This document shows positions 27,816 through 36,591 of a DNA stretch of 64,000 bases, piece by piece (position 1 is the first letter of the stretch; every line of letters starts with the position of its first letter). The DNA comes from Allosphingosinicella deserti (lineage in GTDB: Bacteria > Pseudomonadota > Alphaproteobacteria > Sphingomonadales > Sphingomonadaceae): NCBI RefSeq assembly GCF_003012735.1, contig NZ_PXYI01000002.1, positions 558,001 through 622,000 of the forward strand. The letters are read 5' to 3'. The notes under the pieces are model-generated. The model saw only the letters and a list, made by a program, of their open reading frames with translations, did no database searches and had not been told where the DNA came from. The translations under genes and the position numbers were made by a program.

Positions 27816-29474
27816 TCAATCCTCGATCTTGTTCCGGAACGTCTCGGGAAGCAGCAGCAGGCCGATGACCACGGTCAGCGCCGCCACCACGATCGGGTAC
27901 CACAGGCCGTAATAGATATCGCCGGTGGCCGCGACCATTGCGAAGGCGGTGGTCGGCAGGAAGCCGCCGAACCAGCCATTGCCGATATGGTAGGGCAGCG
28001 ACATCGAGGTGTAGCGGATCCGCGTCGGGAACAGCTCCACCAGCAAGGCCGCGATCGGGCCGTAGACCATCGTCACGTAGAGGACGAGGATGGTGAGGAT
28101 CAGGATGGCGAGCGGCTTGTTGATCGCCGCCGGATCGGCCTTGTCGGGATAGCCGGCCGCGGCGAGCGCCACCTTGGTGCGATCCTGAAATGCCCTGATC
28201 GCAGCGCCGCGCGCGGCATCGTCGAGCCCCCGCGGATCGACCCCGGCGAGGGTGGTGGCGCCGATCCGCACCTGCGCGATACTCCCGCCCGGCGCCTCGA
28301 CATTGGCGTAGGAGATGCCGGATTTCGCGAGGTACGATTTGGCGATGTCGCAGCTCGAGCGGTCGAACTTGTTGCGGCCGATCGGATCGAATTGCACCGA
28401 GCATTCGGAGTCACTGGCGATCACCGTCACCGGCGAGCTTGCCTGCGCCTGATACAGCGCCGGATTGGCGGCGCGGGAAAGGCCCTGGAACAGCGGGAAA
28501 TAGGTGAGCGCGGCGAGCGCGCAGCCGACCAGGATGATCTTCTTGCGGCCGATCCGGTCCGACAGCCAGCCGAAGAAGACGAAGCCGGGCGTGCCGATGG
28601 CAAGCGCGATCGCGATCATGATGTTGGCGGTGGCGCCGTCCACCCGCATTGCCTTCTCGAGGAAGAACAAGGCGTAGAATTGGCCGGTATACCAGACCAC
28701 CGCCTGGCCGGCGACGGCGCCGAACAATGCGATCAGCACGATCTTGAGATTGCCCCAGCGCGCAAACGCTTCGGTCAGCGGCGCCTTCGAGGTCTTGCCT
28801 TCCGCCTTCATCTTGCGAAACACCGGGCTCTCGTTGAGCTTCAGGCGGATCCACATCGATACGCCGAGCAGGACGATCGAGACGATGAAGGGCAGGCGCC
28901 ATCCCCAGGCGGCGAAGGCTTCCTCGCCCATCGACCAGCGGATCGAGATCACCACCAGCAGCGCCGCGAACAGGCCCAGGGTGGCCGTCGTCTGGATGAA
29001 GCTGGTGTAGAGACCGCGGCGATGATCGGGGGCATGCTCGGCGACGTATGTGGCGGCGCCGCCATATTCCCCGCCGAGCGCCAGCCCCTGCAGCAGGCGG
29101 AGCAGCACGAGTATCAGCGGCGCGGCGACGCCGATCGAGGCGTAGCTCGGCAGCAGGCCGACCGCGAAGGTCGAAAGGCCCATGATCGCCATGGTGACCA
29201 GGAAGGTGTTCTTGCGGCCGACGAGATCGCCGATCCGGCCAAACAGGATGGCGCCGAACGGCCGTACCGCGAAGCCGGCGGCGAAGGCCGCGAGCGCGAA
29301 GATGAAGGCCGTGGTCTCGTTCACGCCCGAGAAGAATTGCGCCGAGATGATCGTCGCCAGCAGGCCGTAGAGATAGAAATCATACCATTCGAACACGGTG
29401 CCGAGCGAGGAGGCCGCGATGACCAGCTTCTCGTTCTGCGGCAGTTCGGTCTCGTCGGAATGTACGCTGGCCAT
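27816..29474 (-). CDS. MFS transporter, metabolite:H+ symporter (MHS) family
   Basis: The protein has 552 residues and 12 membrane helices. ASSLGTVFEWYDFYLYG is the MHS N-terminal signature, followed by FAVRPFGAILFGRIGDLVGRKN and GLALGGEYGGAATYVAEHAP, as in ProP, KgtP and ShiA. Between helices 8 and 9 there is an unusually long extracytoplasmic insertion (about 130 residues, roughly 335-460) with Cys residues (SDSECSVQFD, SSCDIAKSY). Substrate unknown; carboxylates or betaines are typical for the family. Confidence 0.9.
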   Translation of the reverse strand: MASVHSDETELPQNEKLVIAASSLGTVFEWYDFYLYGLLATIISAQFFSGVNETTAFIFALAAFAAGFAVRPFGAILFGRIGDLVGRKNTFLVTMAIMGLSTFAVGLLPSYASIGVAAPLILVLLRLLQGLALGGEYGGAATYVAEHAPDHRRGLYTSFIQTTATLGLFAALLVVISIRWSMGEEAFAAWGWRLPFIVSIVLLGVSMWIRLKLNESPVFRKMKAEGKTSKAPLTEAFARWGNLKIVLIALFGAVAGQAVVWYTGQFYALFFLEKAMRVDGATANIMIAIALAIGTPGFVFFGWLSDRIGRKKIILVGCALAALTYFPLFQGLSRAANPALYQAQASSPVTVIASDSECSVQFDPIGRNKFDRSSCDIAKSYLAKSGISYANVEAPGGSIAQVRIGATTLAGVDPRGLDDAARGAAIRAFQDRTKVALAAAGYPDKADPAAINKPLAILILTILVLYVTMVYGPIAALLVELFPTRIRYTSMSLPYHIGNGWFGGFLPTTAFAMVAATGDIYYGLWYPIVVAALTVVIGLLLLPETFRNKIED

Positions 29475-29561
29475 GGATCCCCTCTTGTCGGTTTTTACAC
29501 GTGGTCGGCGAAAGGCTCCTTGCCGGCAAGTGGAAAGTGTTAGCGCTCCCAGCGCCCGGGC

Positions 29562-30128
29562 TCAGCCGGCGAGCGCTTTGGCTAGCCGCTCGAGGGCCTG
29601 CCCCATCACCCCATCCACGGCGGGCGCCAGGGCCTCGGCACCGCCGCGAATGGTGCCGGCGACGGCATAGGTCTGCGTGATTTCGGTCCCGCCTTCGACC
29701 GTGCGCAGGCGCCATGTCAGCCGGCCGACTGCCGCTTCGTTGAGGATCGGGCCGAGCGCCGCATCCAGCGTCACGCTCGCATAAGGCATGGTCATCAGCA
29801 CGCGGCCATGCTGGACGCCCCCAGCGGCCTGCGATGTGCCGCCACCGGATGTCCGCGCGCCGGCGAGGATCCGTTCGCAGAAGCATCCGCCCGGCGTCAG
29901 GTCGAGACTCATGTTCGCAGCGCTCCCCGAATAGGTGTGAGCCGAATCCCACCAGCTGCCGATGCGGCCGAGCATCGCCCAGATCTGCTCGGGTGTCGCT
30001 TTGACGATCCGCACGCTGCGCACTTCGAAACCGGCCGGCGCGGCGGAAACAACCTCCGCCTGGGCGGCAGCACCCCACGGCAACGCCGGGACGAGCGCCA
30101 GAGCGAGAGCGGCAAGGCGAGGCTTCAT
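29562..30128 (-). CDS. Secreted SRPBCC (START-like) protein
   Basis: The protein is 188 residues with a signal peptide (MKPRLAALALALVPALPWGAAAQA). The SRPBCC pattern is visible: VRIVKATPEQIWAMLGRIGSWWDSAHTYSG at the N-terminal strand-helix and the C-terminal helix VMGQALERLAKAL. SRPBCC domains bind hydrophobic ligands in a deep pocket; an exported version is less common. It is probably monocistronic. Ligand unknown. Confidence 0.83.
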   Translation of the reverse strand: MKPRLAALALALVPALPWGAAAQAEVVSAAPAGFEVRSVRIVKATPEQIWAMLGRIGSWWDSAHTYSGSAANMSLDLTPGGCFCERILAGARTSGGGTSQAAGGVQHGRVLMTMPYASVTLDAALGPILNEAAVGRLTWRLRTVEGGTEITQTYAVAGTIRGGAEALAPAVDGVMGQALERLAKALAG

Positions 30129-30387
30129 GCGTCTTCTCCCGATGTCGCCGAGAGCTTATCCCATCGCAGCGCCCGCGCAATGGTGCTCCATTCATGCCGT
30201 CTGCAGACGAAAGACGACGCTCCGTCGCCGCATGCTGGGCAAATGCGCGGCTTCGCGGCAGCAAAGGGGCAGCGACGCGGGTGTCTCGCCTGCTTCATCC
30301 CCGGGCGCGATGCCCGCGTCGTCACGCCGCGTACCGAATGGACGAAGCCTCGGGCGCGCAGCCGGATTCGGCGAGCAGGAGAGAGCG
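30129..30387. other. 259-bp stretch with no supported gene
   Basis: Overlapping open frames exist on both strands because of high GC, but none has family resemblance or a credible start. It contains the divergent promoter region for the SRPBCC gene. Confidence 0.45.
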
Positions 30388-30702
30388 GTGCACGACCGGG
30401 GCGACGATCTGCACGGCACGATCGGCGGTGACACAAGATCCCGCGCCCCGAACAGCCTGCTACTGCGGAGGTCCGATCCCGGCGCCCTGATCGTCGAACG
30501 GCCCCGAGCCGATCTGCTCGACGCGCTCGCCGGGCTCGCCGGCGGCCCGGAGTTCGTGGAGCGAGTCCGAAGCGGTCCGACGCCGCTGCACATCTCTCTG
30601 CTGGCGCAAGGATCGAATGCCCCTCAGCCTGCGCGATTCTCCGCAAGCTTGCCGGAGCTGTACTGGCCCTATCTGATCGATCCACTGGACGGTGATCGCT
30701 GA
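30388..30702 (+). CDS. Possible 104-aa protein of unknown function
   Basis: The frame is read from GTG 30388 with AGGAG 6 nt upstream. The product is MHDRGDDLHGTIGG then SRAPNSLLLRRSDPGALIVERP, RADLLDALAGLAGGPEFVERV, and SASLPELYWPYLIDPL. The helix-like pattern and ribosome-binding site favour a real gene; no family is recognised, and a competing minus-strand frame exists. It lies 84 nt before crcB on the same strand. Confidence 0.4.
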   Translation: MHDRGDDLHGTIGGDTRSRAPNSLLLRRSDPGALIVERPRADLLDALAGLAGGPEFVERVRSGPTPLHISLLAQGSNAPQPARFSASLPELYWPYLIDPLDGDR

Positions 30703-30786
30703 CCGGTTCGCCCGCTCGTGGCCCGCCGGAACCGTGAACGCCCTCCGCACTGGCGGAAGCGGGCCTGCATCGCTACATCGCGCGAC

Positions 30787-31167
30787 ATGCCCAATCTCTT
30801 TCTCGTCATGCTCGGCGGCGCTGCCGGCGCGGGCCTGCGCTACGGCGTCGGCCAGGCCGCCTCGCGCGCCTTCGGCCCCGGCTTCCCGTGGGGAACGCTG
30901 ATCGTCAACATGACGGGAAGCCTGCTCGTCGGCCTGCTCGCCGCCATTCTCCTCAGGGACGGCGCCGCTGCCGACCGCGCGTCGTGGCTGCTGCTGGTCG
31001 TCGGCGGCCTCGGCGGTTACACGACCTTCTCCTCGTTCAGCCTCGAATTGTTGCGGATGGCGGAAGGCGGACAGGTTGCGGTCGCATTCGGCTATGCGGC
31101 GGGTTCGGTGATCGCCGGCCTCGCGCTGGCGGCCGGTGGCTTCGCGCTCGGGAGGGCTGCGGCATGA
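30787..31167 (+). CDS. crcB: Fluoride channel CrcB/Fluc
   Basis: The protein has 126 residues and four membrane helices. Fluc signatures GGAAGAGLRYGVGQ, GTLIVNMTGSLLVGLL (pore Asn) and GGLGGYTTFSSFSLELL (Phe box and central Na+ site) are all present. It exports fluoride as a dual-topology dimer. No fluoride riboswitch is visible upstream. It is the first clear gene of a run of six genes joined by 1-4-nt overlaps. Confidence 0.95.
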   Translation: MPNLFLVMLGGAAGAGLRYGVGQAASRAFGPGFPWGTLIVNMTGSLLVGLLAAILLRDGAAADRASWLLLVVGGLGGYTTFSSFSLELLRMAEGGQVAVAFGYAAGSVIAGLALAAGGFALGRAAA

Positions 31168-32318
31168 GCGAGAAGAAGAGCGAAGGCGAGGTTCGCCAGT
31201 TCACCGTGTCGGCCGATGACGACGGCATCCGGCTCGACCGCTGGTTCAAGCGCAACCTGCCGGATGCGAGCTTCAACCTCGTCTCGCGCTGGGCGCGCAC
31301 CGGGCAGCTCCGCGTCGACGGCAAGCGCGCGACTCCGGGCGACCGGATCGAAGCCGGCCAGATGATTCGCGTGCCTCCGGCCGAAGCCGCACCTGCCGCC
31401 GCGACCCCGTCCAAACCCAAGATCGTTCGCCCGACGCTGACGCAAGATGAGATCGCCTTCGTCAACGAGATCGTCATCCACCGCGATCCGGCGGCGTTCG
31501 TCGTCAACAAGCCCCCCGGTCTCGCCACCCAGGGCGGCACCAAGACCCATACCCATCTCGACGGCCTTCTCGATGGCCTCGCCGACGAGGCCGGTAACCG
31601 GCCCAAGCTCGTCCACCGGCTCGACAAGGATACGTCCGGCGTCCTCCTGCTGGCGCGAAGCGCGCGGGCGGCAGGATTCTTCGCCAAGAGCTTCTCGGGG
31701 CGGACGGCGCGCAAGGTCTATTGGGCGCTGGTGATCGGCGTTCCCGACATCAAGGACGGCTATATCGACCTGCCGATCGCCAAGCAGCCGGGCACCGGCG
31801 GCGAGAAGATGCATGTCGACGAGGAGGAAGGGCTTGCCGCCCGCACCCGCTACCGGGTGATCGAGCGCGCCGGCAACAGCGCCGCCTGGGTCGAGCTCCA
31901 GCCGCTCACCGGCCGCACCCACCAATTGCGCGTCCACATGGCGGCGATCGGCCATCCGATCGTCGGCGACGGCAAATATGGCGGGCAGGACGCGTTCCTC
32001 ACCGGCGCGATCAGCCGCAAGCTTCACCTCCATGCCCGCCGCCTGCGCATCGATCATCCGGACGGCGGCCAGATCGACATCACGGCCGAACTGCCCGGCC
32101 ATTTCGCGGAGAGCATGGCCTATCTCGGCTTCGATCAGGGCGACGGCGATCTGCCGCTCGACGAGATCAAATTTTCCGAGACCGCCGAAGGCAAGCGCCG
32201 CGCCGCCACCGCCGCCGCCAAGTCGCGCCGCAAGGAACGCAAGGGCGAGCGTCGCAGCCGCGGCAGCGGGGGAGCCGAGGGCGGCCGCGGCGGCGGCGCA
32301 GGGCGCGGGCGGCGCTGA
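31164..32318 (+). CDS. RluA-family pseudouridine synthase (RluC/RluD type)
   Basis: The protein has 384 residues. An N-terminal S4 RNA-binding domain (IRLDRWFKRNLPDASFNLVSRWARTGQLRVDGKR) precedes the catalytic domain with the Asp in KLVHRLDKDTSGVLLLARS and the GRTHQLRVHMAAIGHPIVGDGKYGG motif. It isomerises uridines in 23S rRNA. There is an Arg/Gly-rich disordered tail of about 35 residues (SRRKERKGERRSRG...), presumably for extra RNA contact. Its start overlaps the crcB stop by 4 nt. Confidence 0.93.
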   Translation: MSEKKSEGEVRQFTVSADDDGIRLDRWFKRNLPDASFNLVSRWARTGQLRVDGKRATPGDRIEAGQMIRVPPAEAAPAAATPSKPKIVRPTLTQDEIAFVNEIVIHRDPAAFVVNKPPGLATQGGTKTHTHLDGLLDGLADEAGNRPKLVHRLDKDTSGVLLLARSARAAGFFAKSFSGRTARKVYWALVIGVPDIKDGYIDLPIAKQPGTGGEKMHVDEEEGLAARTRYRVIERAGNSAAWVELQPLTGRTHQLRVHMAAIGHPIVGDGKYGGQDAFLTGAISRKLHLHARRLRIDHPDGGQIDITAELPGHFAESMAYLGFDQGDGDLPLDEIKFSETAEGKRRAATAAAKSRRKERKGERRSRGSGGAEGGRGGGAGRGRR

Positions 32319-32965
32319 TGCATCCGAACCGCAAGTTCCACATCGAGGATCGCGAGGCGATGGCGGCGCTGGTGCGCCGGACCGGATTCGCCACGCTCGT
32401 CGTCCAGACCGATGAAGGTCTGCGCGCCGTGCACCTGCCGGTGCTCCTCCAGGGCGATCGGCTGCGCTTCCACGTCGCGCGCGGCAACAGGGTCCATGCG
32501 GCGTTGCTCGCCGGTGCCGAAGCGATCGTGGTGGTGAACGGGGCCGACACCTATGTCAGCCCGGACTGGTACGGCCAGCCTGGTCGGGTGCCGACCTGGA
32601 ACTATGTCGCGGTGGAGATGAACGGCCGTGCCGCCCCGCTCGGACGCGAGGCGCTGATCCGGCTGATGGACGATCTCTCCGCCGAGCATGAAGAGAAGCT
32701 CGCCCCGAAGACGCCGTGGACCCGCGCCAAGGTCGATCCGGCGCTGTTCGAAGGATTGCTGAAGGCGATCACCGGCTTCGAGATCGAAGTCGCCGAGTGG
32801 CGCGGCACTGCCAAGCTCGACCAGGACAAGCCCGACGAGGTGCGCGCGCGCCTTGCCGACGCGATCGCGGCGGCCGGTTGGCCGGAGGCCGCGGAGCTTG
32901 TCAGGAGTCCCGCGAACGTGACGGCGGTTTCGACGCCCGTGCTGCCGCGGGTGCCGCGACCATGA
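32318..32965 (+). CDS. PaiB-family FMN-binding protein
   Basis: The protein has 215 residues. FHIEDREAMAALVRRTGFATLVV, HLPVLLQGDRLRFHVARGN, YVSPDWYGQPGRVPTWNYVAVEMNG and WRGTAKLDQDKP are the signature blocks of PaiB (FMN-binding split-barrel, negative regulator of sporulation and protease genes in Bacillus). In proteobacteria its role is unclear; flavin- or heme-binding is inferred. The start overlaps the upstream stop (TGATG). Confidence 0.9.
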   Translation: MHPNRKFHIEDREAMAALVRRTGFATLVVQTDEGLRAVHLPVLLQGDRLRFHVARGNRVHAALLAGAEAIVVVNGADTYVSPDWYGQPGRVPTWNYVAVEMNGRAAPLGREALIRLMDDLSAEHEEKLAPKTPWTRAKVDPALFEGLLKAITGFEIEVAEWRGTAKLDQDKPDEVRARLADAIAAAGWPEAAELVRSPANVTAVSTPVLPRVPRP

Positions 32966-33621
32966 ACCGGCTCGCCATCTTCGACTGCGACGGCACTCTG
33001 GTCGATGGCCAGGCCAATATCTGCCTGGCGATGGAGGCATGTTTCGCCGAGGCGGGGCTGCCGCAGCCGACCCGCGATCGCACCCGGCGGATCGTCGGGC
33101 TCAGCCTGGTCGAGGCGATGGAGAGCCTGCTGCCGGACGCGAAGCCGGATGTGCACCGCGCCCTCGCAGATGGGTACAAGCGCGCCTATCAGGGCCTTCG
33201 CGCCCGCGGTCTGGCGATCGAGCCGCTCTACGACGGCATCGCGGATCTGCTCGCCGATCTCGAGACCGACGGCTGGCTGCTCGGCATCGCTACCGGAAAA
33301 TCGGATCGTGGCCTCGCCATCTGCCTCGATCATCACGGCCTCGCCCACCATTTCTGCACCTTGCAGACCGCCGACCGCCATCCGTCCAAGCCGCATCCCT
33401 CGATGGTCGAGACGGCGCTCGCCGACGCCGGAGCGGATTCGGCCCGCAGCATGATGATCGGCGACACCAGCTACGACATGATCATGGCGAAGCAGGCCGG
33501 CGTCATGGCAGTCGGCGTGGCGTGGGGCTATCACCCACCCGAGGAACTTCTCGCCGCCGGCGCCGATATCATCGTCCACGCGCCGCGCGACATTGCGGCT
33601 CTGATGAAGGTCGCCGCATGA
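32962..33621 (+). CDS. HAD-family hydrolase (phosphoglycolate-phosphatase-like)
   Basis: The protein has 219 residues. HAD motifs: DCDGTLVDG (nucleophile Asp), ATGKSDRG (motif II), PSKPHPSM (motif III Lys) and MIGDTSYDMIMAKQAGV (motif IV). A C1 helical cap lies between motifs I and II. Length and cap match Gph or pyrophosphatase PpaX-like enzymes. It is coupled to the flanking genes by ATGA overlaps. Confidence 0.92.
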   Translation: MNRLAIFDCDGTLVDGQANICLAMEACFAEAGLPQPTRDRTRRIVGLSLVEAMESLLPDAKPDVHRALADGYKRAYQGLRARGLAIEPLYDGIADLLADLETDGWLLGIATGKSDRGLAICLDHHGLAHHFCTLQTADRHPSKPHPSMVETALADAGADSARSMMIGDTSYDMIMAKQAGVMAVGVAWGYHPPEELLAAGADIIVHAPRDIAALMKVAA

Positions 33622-33881
33622 GCCCGCAGGATCCGCACCGTCCCGACGATCTCCCGGCCCGGTCCGAGGCCTATTGGCGCAACCGCTTCATCCTGATGAA
33701 TCTTGCCGGCATCGGCGGCACCGCGGTCGCCCTGCTCGGGCTCGCCATCTGGTATTCGGATCTGCTGATCGAGGGCGGATCGATGGCGATCGGCCTGCCT
33801 CTGGCCCTGATCGGAGTCATCGTGAGCTTCGTCGCCCCCAAATTCCTCGCCCGCCGCTGGAGGAGTCCGCCGGGAAAATGA
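33618..33881 (+). CDS. Small two-helix membrane protein
   Basis: The protein has 87 residues: a polar N-terminus of about 25 residues, then two membrane helices (FILMNLAGIGGTAVALLGLAIWYS and AIGLPLALIGVIVSFVAPKFLA), with a positively charged C-terminus indicating inside orientation. No family recognised with certainty. Its position immediately before the Atp12 gene is suggestive of a link to membrane-complex assembly, but this is inference. Confidence 0.8.
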   Translation: MSPQDPHRPDDLPARSEAYWRNRFILMNLAGIGGTAVALLGLAIWYSDLLIEGGSMAIGLPLALIGVIVSFVAPKFLARRWRSPPGK

Positions 33882-34567
33882 AGCGTTTCTACAAGCAGGC
33901 GGCCGCTTTCCCGGGCGATGCCGGAGTGTCGATCGCGCTCGACACGCGGCCGGTCAAGACTCCGGCGCGCGCCCCCCTGACGGTGCCGACCGACGAACTC
34001 GCCGAAGCGATCGCCGCGGAATGGAACGCGCAGGGGGAGGAGGTCGACCCGCGGGCAATGCCGCTCACCGGCCTCGCCAACGCCGCGATCGACAGGGTGA
34101 TGCCCGATCCAGAGGCGTTCGCCGCCAGCCTCTCCACCTATGCCGAGAGCGATCTGCTTTGTTATCGTTCGGAGGGGCCGCAGGAACTGGTGCGCCGCGA
34201 AACGGAGCAATGGGATCCGCTGATCGCCTGGGCGCGCGCCCGTTACGCGGTCGATTTCACGCTTGCTACGGGGGTCATGCACCGCCCCCAGCCGCCGGAG
34301 ACGATCGCCCGGCTGAGCGAGGAACTGCGCGCGCGCGATCCATTCCGGCTGGCCGCAATGTCGCCTCTGGTGACGATCTCCGGCTCGATCGTGATCGCGC
34401 TCGCCCTTGCCGAAGGCGAGATCCGCCTCGCCGACGCCTGGGCGGCGGCAACGCTCGACGAAGCCTGGCAAGCCGAGCAATGGGGCGAGGATGCGCTCGC
34501 CGCGCAAGCCCTCGCCGCGCGCCGGCGCGACTTCGAAGCCGCCTACCGCTTTCTGACTTTGCTCTGA
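33878..34567 (+). CDS. ATP12-family chaperone
   Basis: The protein has 229 residues. The Atp12 pattern is clear: MKRFYKQAA, ALDTRPVKTPARAPLTVPTDELAEAIAAEWNAQG, MPLTGLANAAIDRV, YAESDLLCYRSEGPQELVRRETEQWDPLIAWA, and the C-terminal LADAWAAATLDEAWQAEQWGED. Mitochondrial Atp12 chaperones the F1 alpha subunit, and alphaproteobacterial homologues are thought to do the same. It is the last gene of the overlapping operon. Confidence 0.93.
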   Translation: MKRFYKQAAAFPGDAGVSIALDTRPVKTPARAPLTVPTDELAEAIAAEWNAQGEEVDPRAMPLTGLANAAIDRVMPDPEAFAASLSTYAESDLLCYRSEGPQELVRRETEQWDPLIAWARARYAVDFTLATGVMHRPQPPETIARLSEELRARDPFRLAAMSPLVTISGSIVIALALAEGEIRLADAWAAATLDEAWQAEQWGEDALAAQALAARRRDFEAAYRFLTLL

Positions 34568-34576
34568 CCCCGTCAA

Positions 34577-34604
34577 TCTCCCCTCCCTTGAAAGGCAGGG
34601 GAGA
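34577..34604. repeat. Short C-rich hairpin repeat
   Basis: TCTCCCC...GGGGAGA arms around CTCCCTTGAAAGGCA; the 5' arm and TCCCTTGAA core are shared with the element at 37183-37213. It is at the end of the Atp12 operon and may act as a terminator. Confidence 0.6.
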
Positions 34605-34632
34605 GTCAGCGGTGTTCGCTGCCCTCTTGTGC

Positions 34633-35271
34633 TCAAATCCCCTCGTGGGTTCCCCGCAGCTCGGCTTCGGCGACCGACGCATGCGGATGATCATGTGCCG
34701 CCAGATCCTCCTGCGGCGCACTCACCCCCTTGGGCAGGAACCAGCGCGCGATGATCAGGCCACCTGCGGCCAGGGCGGCGGTGTCGGCGATGAACAGGTA
34801 GATCGCGAACGCCCAGTCATGATGATAATAGATCGGCGCCGCGAGGTGCATCAACGCGCCCGCTGCGACGGCGAAGATCGCGACCACGCGGGCGCGCGAT
34901 CCGAAGTCCGGTACGCGATGATCGACGCCGATCAGGGCGGCCCCGATCAGCAATGCGATGATGAAGTCCAGGACGAGCAGGCCGAGCAGGGAGCCGGTGT
35001 CCAGCGCCGCGGCGCCGTTGATATTGTAGGATATGGTCGCGATCGGACCGCGGCCGTACATCGCAGTCTGCACTGCCGATCCGTTCGCGTCGGGGATCAC
35101 ATAGGTTCCGGTGCTCGGAAGGTTTGCGGCCAGGCTCCGCTGAACGCTTGCCGCGGGGAGGTCGTCGAGCGACCGGGTGGCGAGATTCTGCAGCCCGCTC
35201 AGGTGAAAGATGAAGCCGATCACGAACATGGCGAGCGCGGCCGGAACCGCGCCGATGATCACCCGGATCAT
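34633..35271 (-). CDS. Four-helix membrane protein of unknown function
   Basis: The protein has 212 residues. There is an N-terminal helix (VIIGAVPAALAMFVIGFIFHL), a periplasmic stretch of about 70 residues, then three helices (LLGLLVLDFIIALLIGAALIGV, VVAIFAVAAGALMHLAAPIYYHH, FAIYLFIADTAALAAGGLIIARWFL) and a His-rich cytoplasmic tail (HDHPHAS). Family not recognised. His residues at the third helix (MHLAAPIYYHHDW) could bind metal or heme. Confidence 0.75.
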   Translation of the reverse strand: MIRVIIGAVPAALAMFVIGFIFHLSGLQNLATRSLDDLPAASVQRSLAANLPSTGTYVIPDANGSAVQTAMYGRGPIATISYNINGAAALDTGSLLGLLVLDFIIALLIGAALIGVDHRVPDFGSRARVVAIFAVAAGALMHLAAPIYYHHDWAFAIYLFIADTAALAAGGLIIARWFLPKGVSAPQEDLAAHDHPHASVAEAELRGTHEGI

Positions 35272-35377
35272 AATATCCTCCCTGTTGCCCGGGAGGCAGG
35301 CCTCCCCGTTTCGGGAGTGTAACGCAAAGCGGCCGGGGAAGGTGCCGTTGCCTCGGACCGCCTTTCCGCGCCGCGCC

Positions 35378-36010
35378 TCAGCCGATCAGCGAGCGGACGA
35401 AATCGTGGAGGAAGATGCGCCGGGTCGCCTTGAGGCGCTCCGCCTTCAGGACGGTGTGGACGAGCTTGAGGCAATGTTCGGCGTCGTCGTTGATGAACAC
35501 ATAATCATATTCGGCCCAGTGGCTGATCTCGACCTCGGCGCGCGACATGCGGCGGGTGATGACCTCGTCGCTGTCGGTGTTGCGGGTGCGCAGGCGCCGT
35601 TCGAGCTCCTCCATCGACGGCGGCAGGATGAACACGCGGACGATATCGGGATCGACCTGCTTCAGCTGCTGGGTGCCCTGCCAGTCGATGTCGAGCAGCA
35701 CGTCGCGGCCGCTCTCGATCTGCTTCACGACCTCGCTTTTCAACGTGCCGTAGCGATGGCCGAAGACGTGCGCCCATTCGAGAAAGCGGCCATCGGCGAC
35801 GAGCCGGTCGAACTCTTGCGGAGAGACGAAATGATAATCCTTGCCGTCGACCTCGCCGGGGCGGATCGGGCGGGTCGTTGCCGACACCGACAGGCCGATG
35901 CCGTCGTCGCGCTGCAGGATCATGCGGGCGATCGTCGACTTGCCGGCGCCGCTGGGGCTGGAAAGAACGAAGAGAAGCCCGCGCCTCTTGAGGGGATTGA
36001 CCGTCGCCAT
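35378..36010 (-). CDS. gmk: Guanylate kinase
   Basis: The protein has 210 residues from ATG 36010. P-loop SSPSGAGKST, GMP-binding SVSATTRPIRPGEVDGKDYHFVS and EWAHVFGHRYGT, and LLDIDWQGTQQLKQ are diagnostic. It converts GMP to GDP. It is convergent with the small membrane gene, with no operon partner. Confidence 0.96.
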   Translation of the reverse strand: MATVNPLKRRGLLFVLSSPSGAGKSTIARMILQRDDGIGLSVSATTRPIRPGEVDGKDYHFVSPQEFDRLVADGRFLEWAHVFGHRYGTLKSEVVKQIESGRDVLLDIDWQGTQQLKQVDPDIVRVFILPPSMEELERRLRTRNTDSDEVITRRMSRAEVEISHWAEYDYVFINDDAEHCLKLVHTVLKAERLKATRRIFLHDFVRSLIG

Positions 36011-36057
36011 GGCCGCCCTTGGCTTGGCAGCGGCGCCCGCGTCAAGCAGGATGGCGC

Positions 36058-36591
36058 ATGGCAAAGTTCATCGCGCTGCTTCGCGGCATAAACGTGGGTG
36101 GTCATCGCAAGGTGCCGATGGCCGACCTGAGGGCTCTGGCGGAGGAGCTCGGGCTCACCGCAGTTCGAACCTATGTGGCGAGCGGCAATCTCGTCTTCGC
36201 GGCGGCGGGCCGCAGCGAAGACGAGCTCGAATCCGCGCTTGAGGAGGCGATTGCCGGGCGCTTCGGCTTCGCGGTGGACGTGATCGTTCGCTCGGCGGAG
36301 CACTGGGCGGGGCTCGCCGCCGGCAACCCGTTTCCGGATCAAAGCGCCGCCACGCCCAATTACGTGATGATGACGATCGGCAAGCGGCCGGCGACCGACA
36401 CCGACGCCGATTCGATCCGGCCCCGCGCCGCCGCCGATGAAGCGGTCGAGCGGGTGGGAGAAGCCCTGTGGTTCTGGTTCGGCGGGGGATCGGGCAGATC
36501 GAAGCTCGCCGCCGCCCCGCTCAAGGATGTCTGGACGGCGCGCAACTGGCGGACGGTGCAGACGATCGGCACGATGCTGGAGGGGGAATGA
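36058..36591 (+). CDS. DUF1697 protein
   Basis: The protein has 177 residues. The signature FIALLRGINVGGHRKVPMADLRALAEELGLTAVRTYVASGNLVF opens the protein, and a C-terminal FGGGSGRSKLAAAPL, TARNWRTVQTI closes it. The function of the family is unknown. It overlaps the following gene by one to four bases. Confidence 0.92.
   Translation: MAKFIALLRGINVGGHRKVPMADLRALAEELGLTAVRTYVASGNLVFAAAGRSEDELESALEEAIAGRFGFAVDVIVRSAEHWAGLAAGNPFPDQSAATPNYVMMTIGKRPATDTDADSIRPRAAADEAVERVGEALWFWFGGGSGRSKLAAAPLKDVWTARNWRTVQTIGTMLEGE

Noticed and set aside
30703-30786. Fluoride riboswitch upstream of crcB
   Set aside because: The short gap lacks the conserved loop and pseudoknot sequences of the crcB motif.
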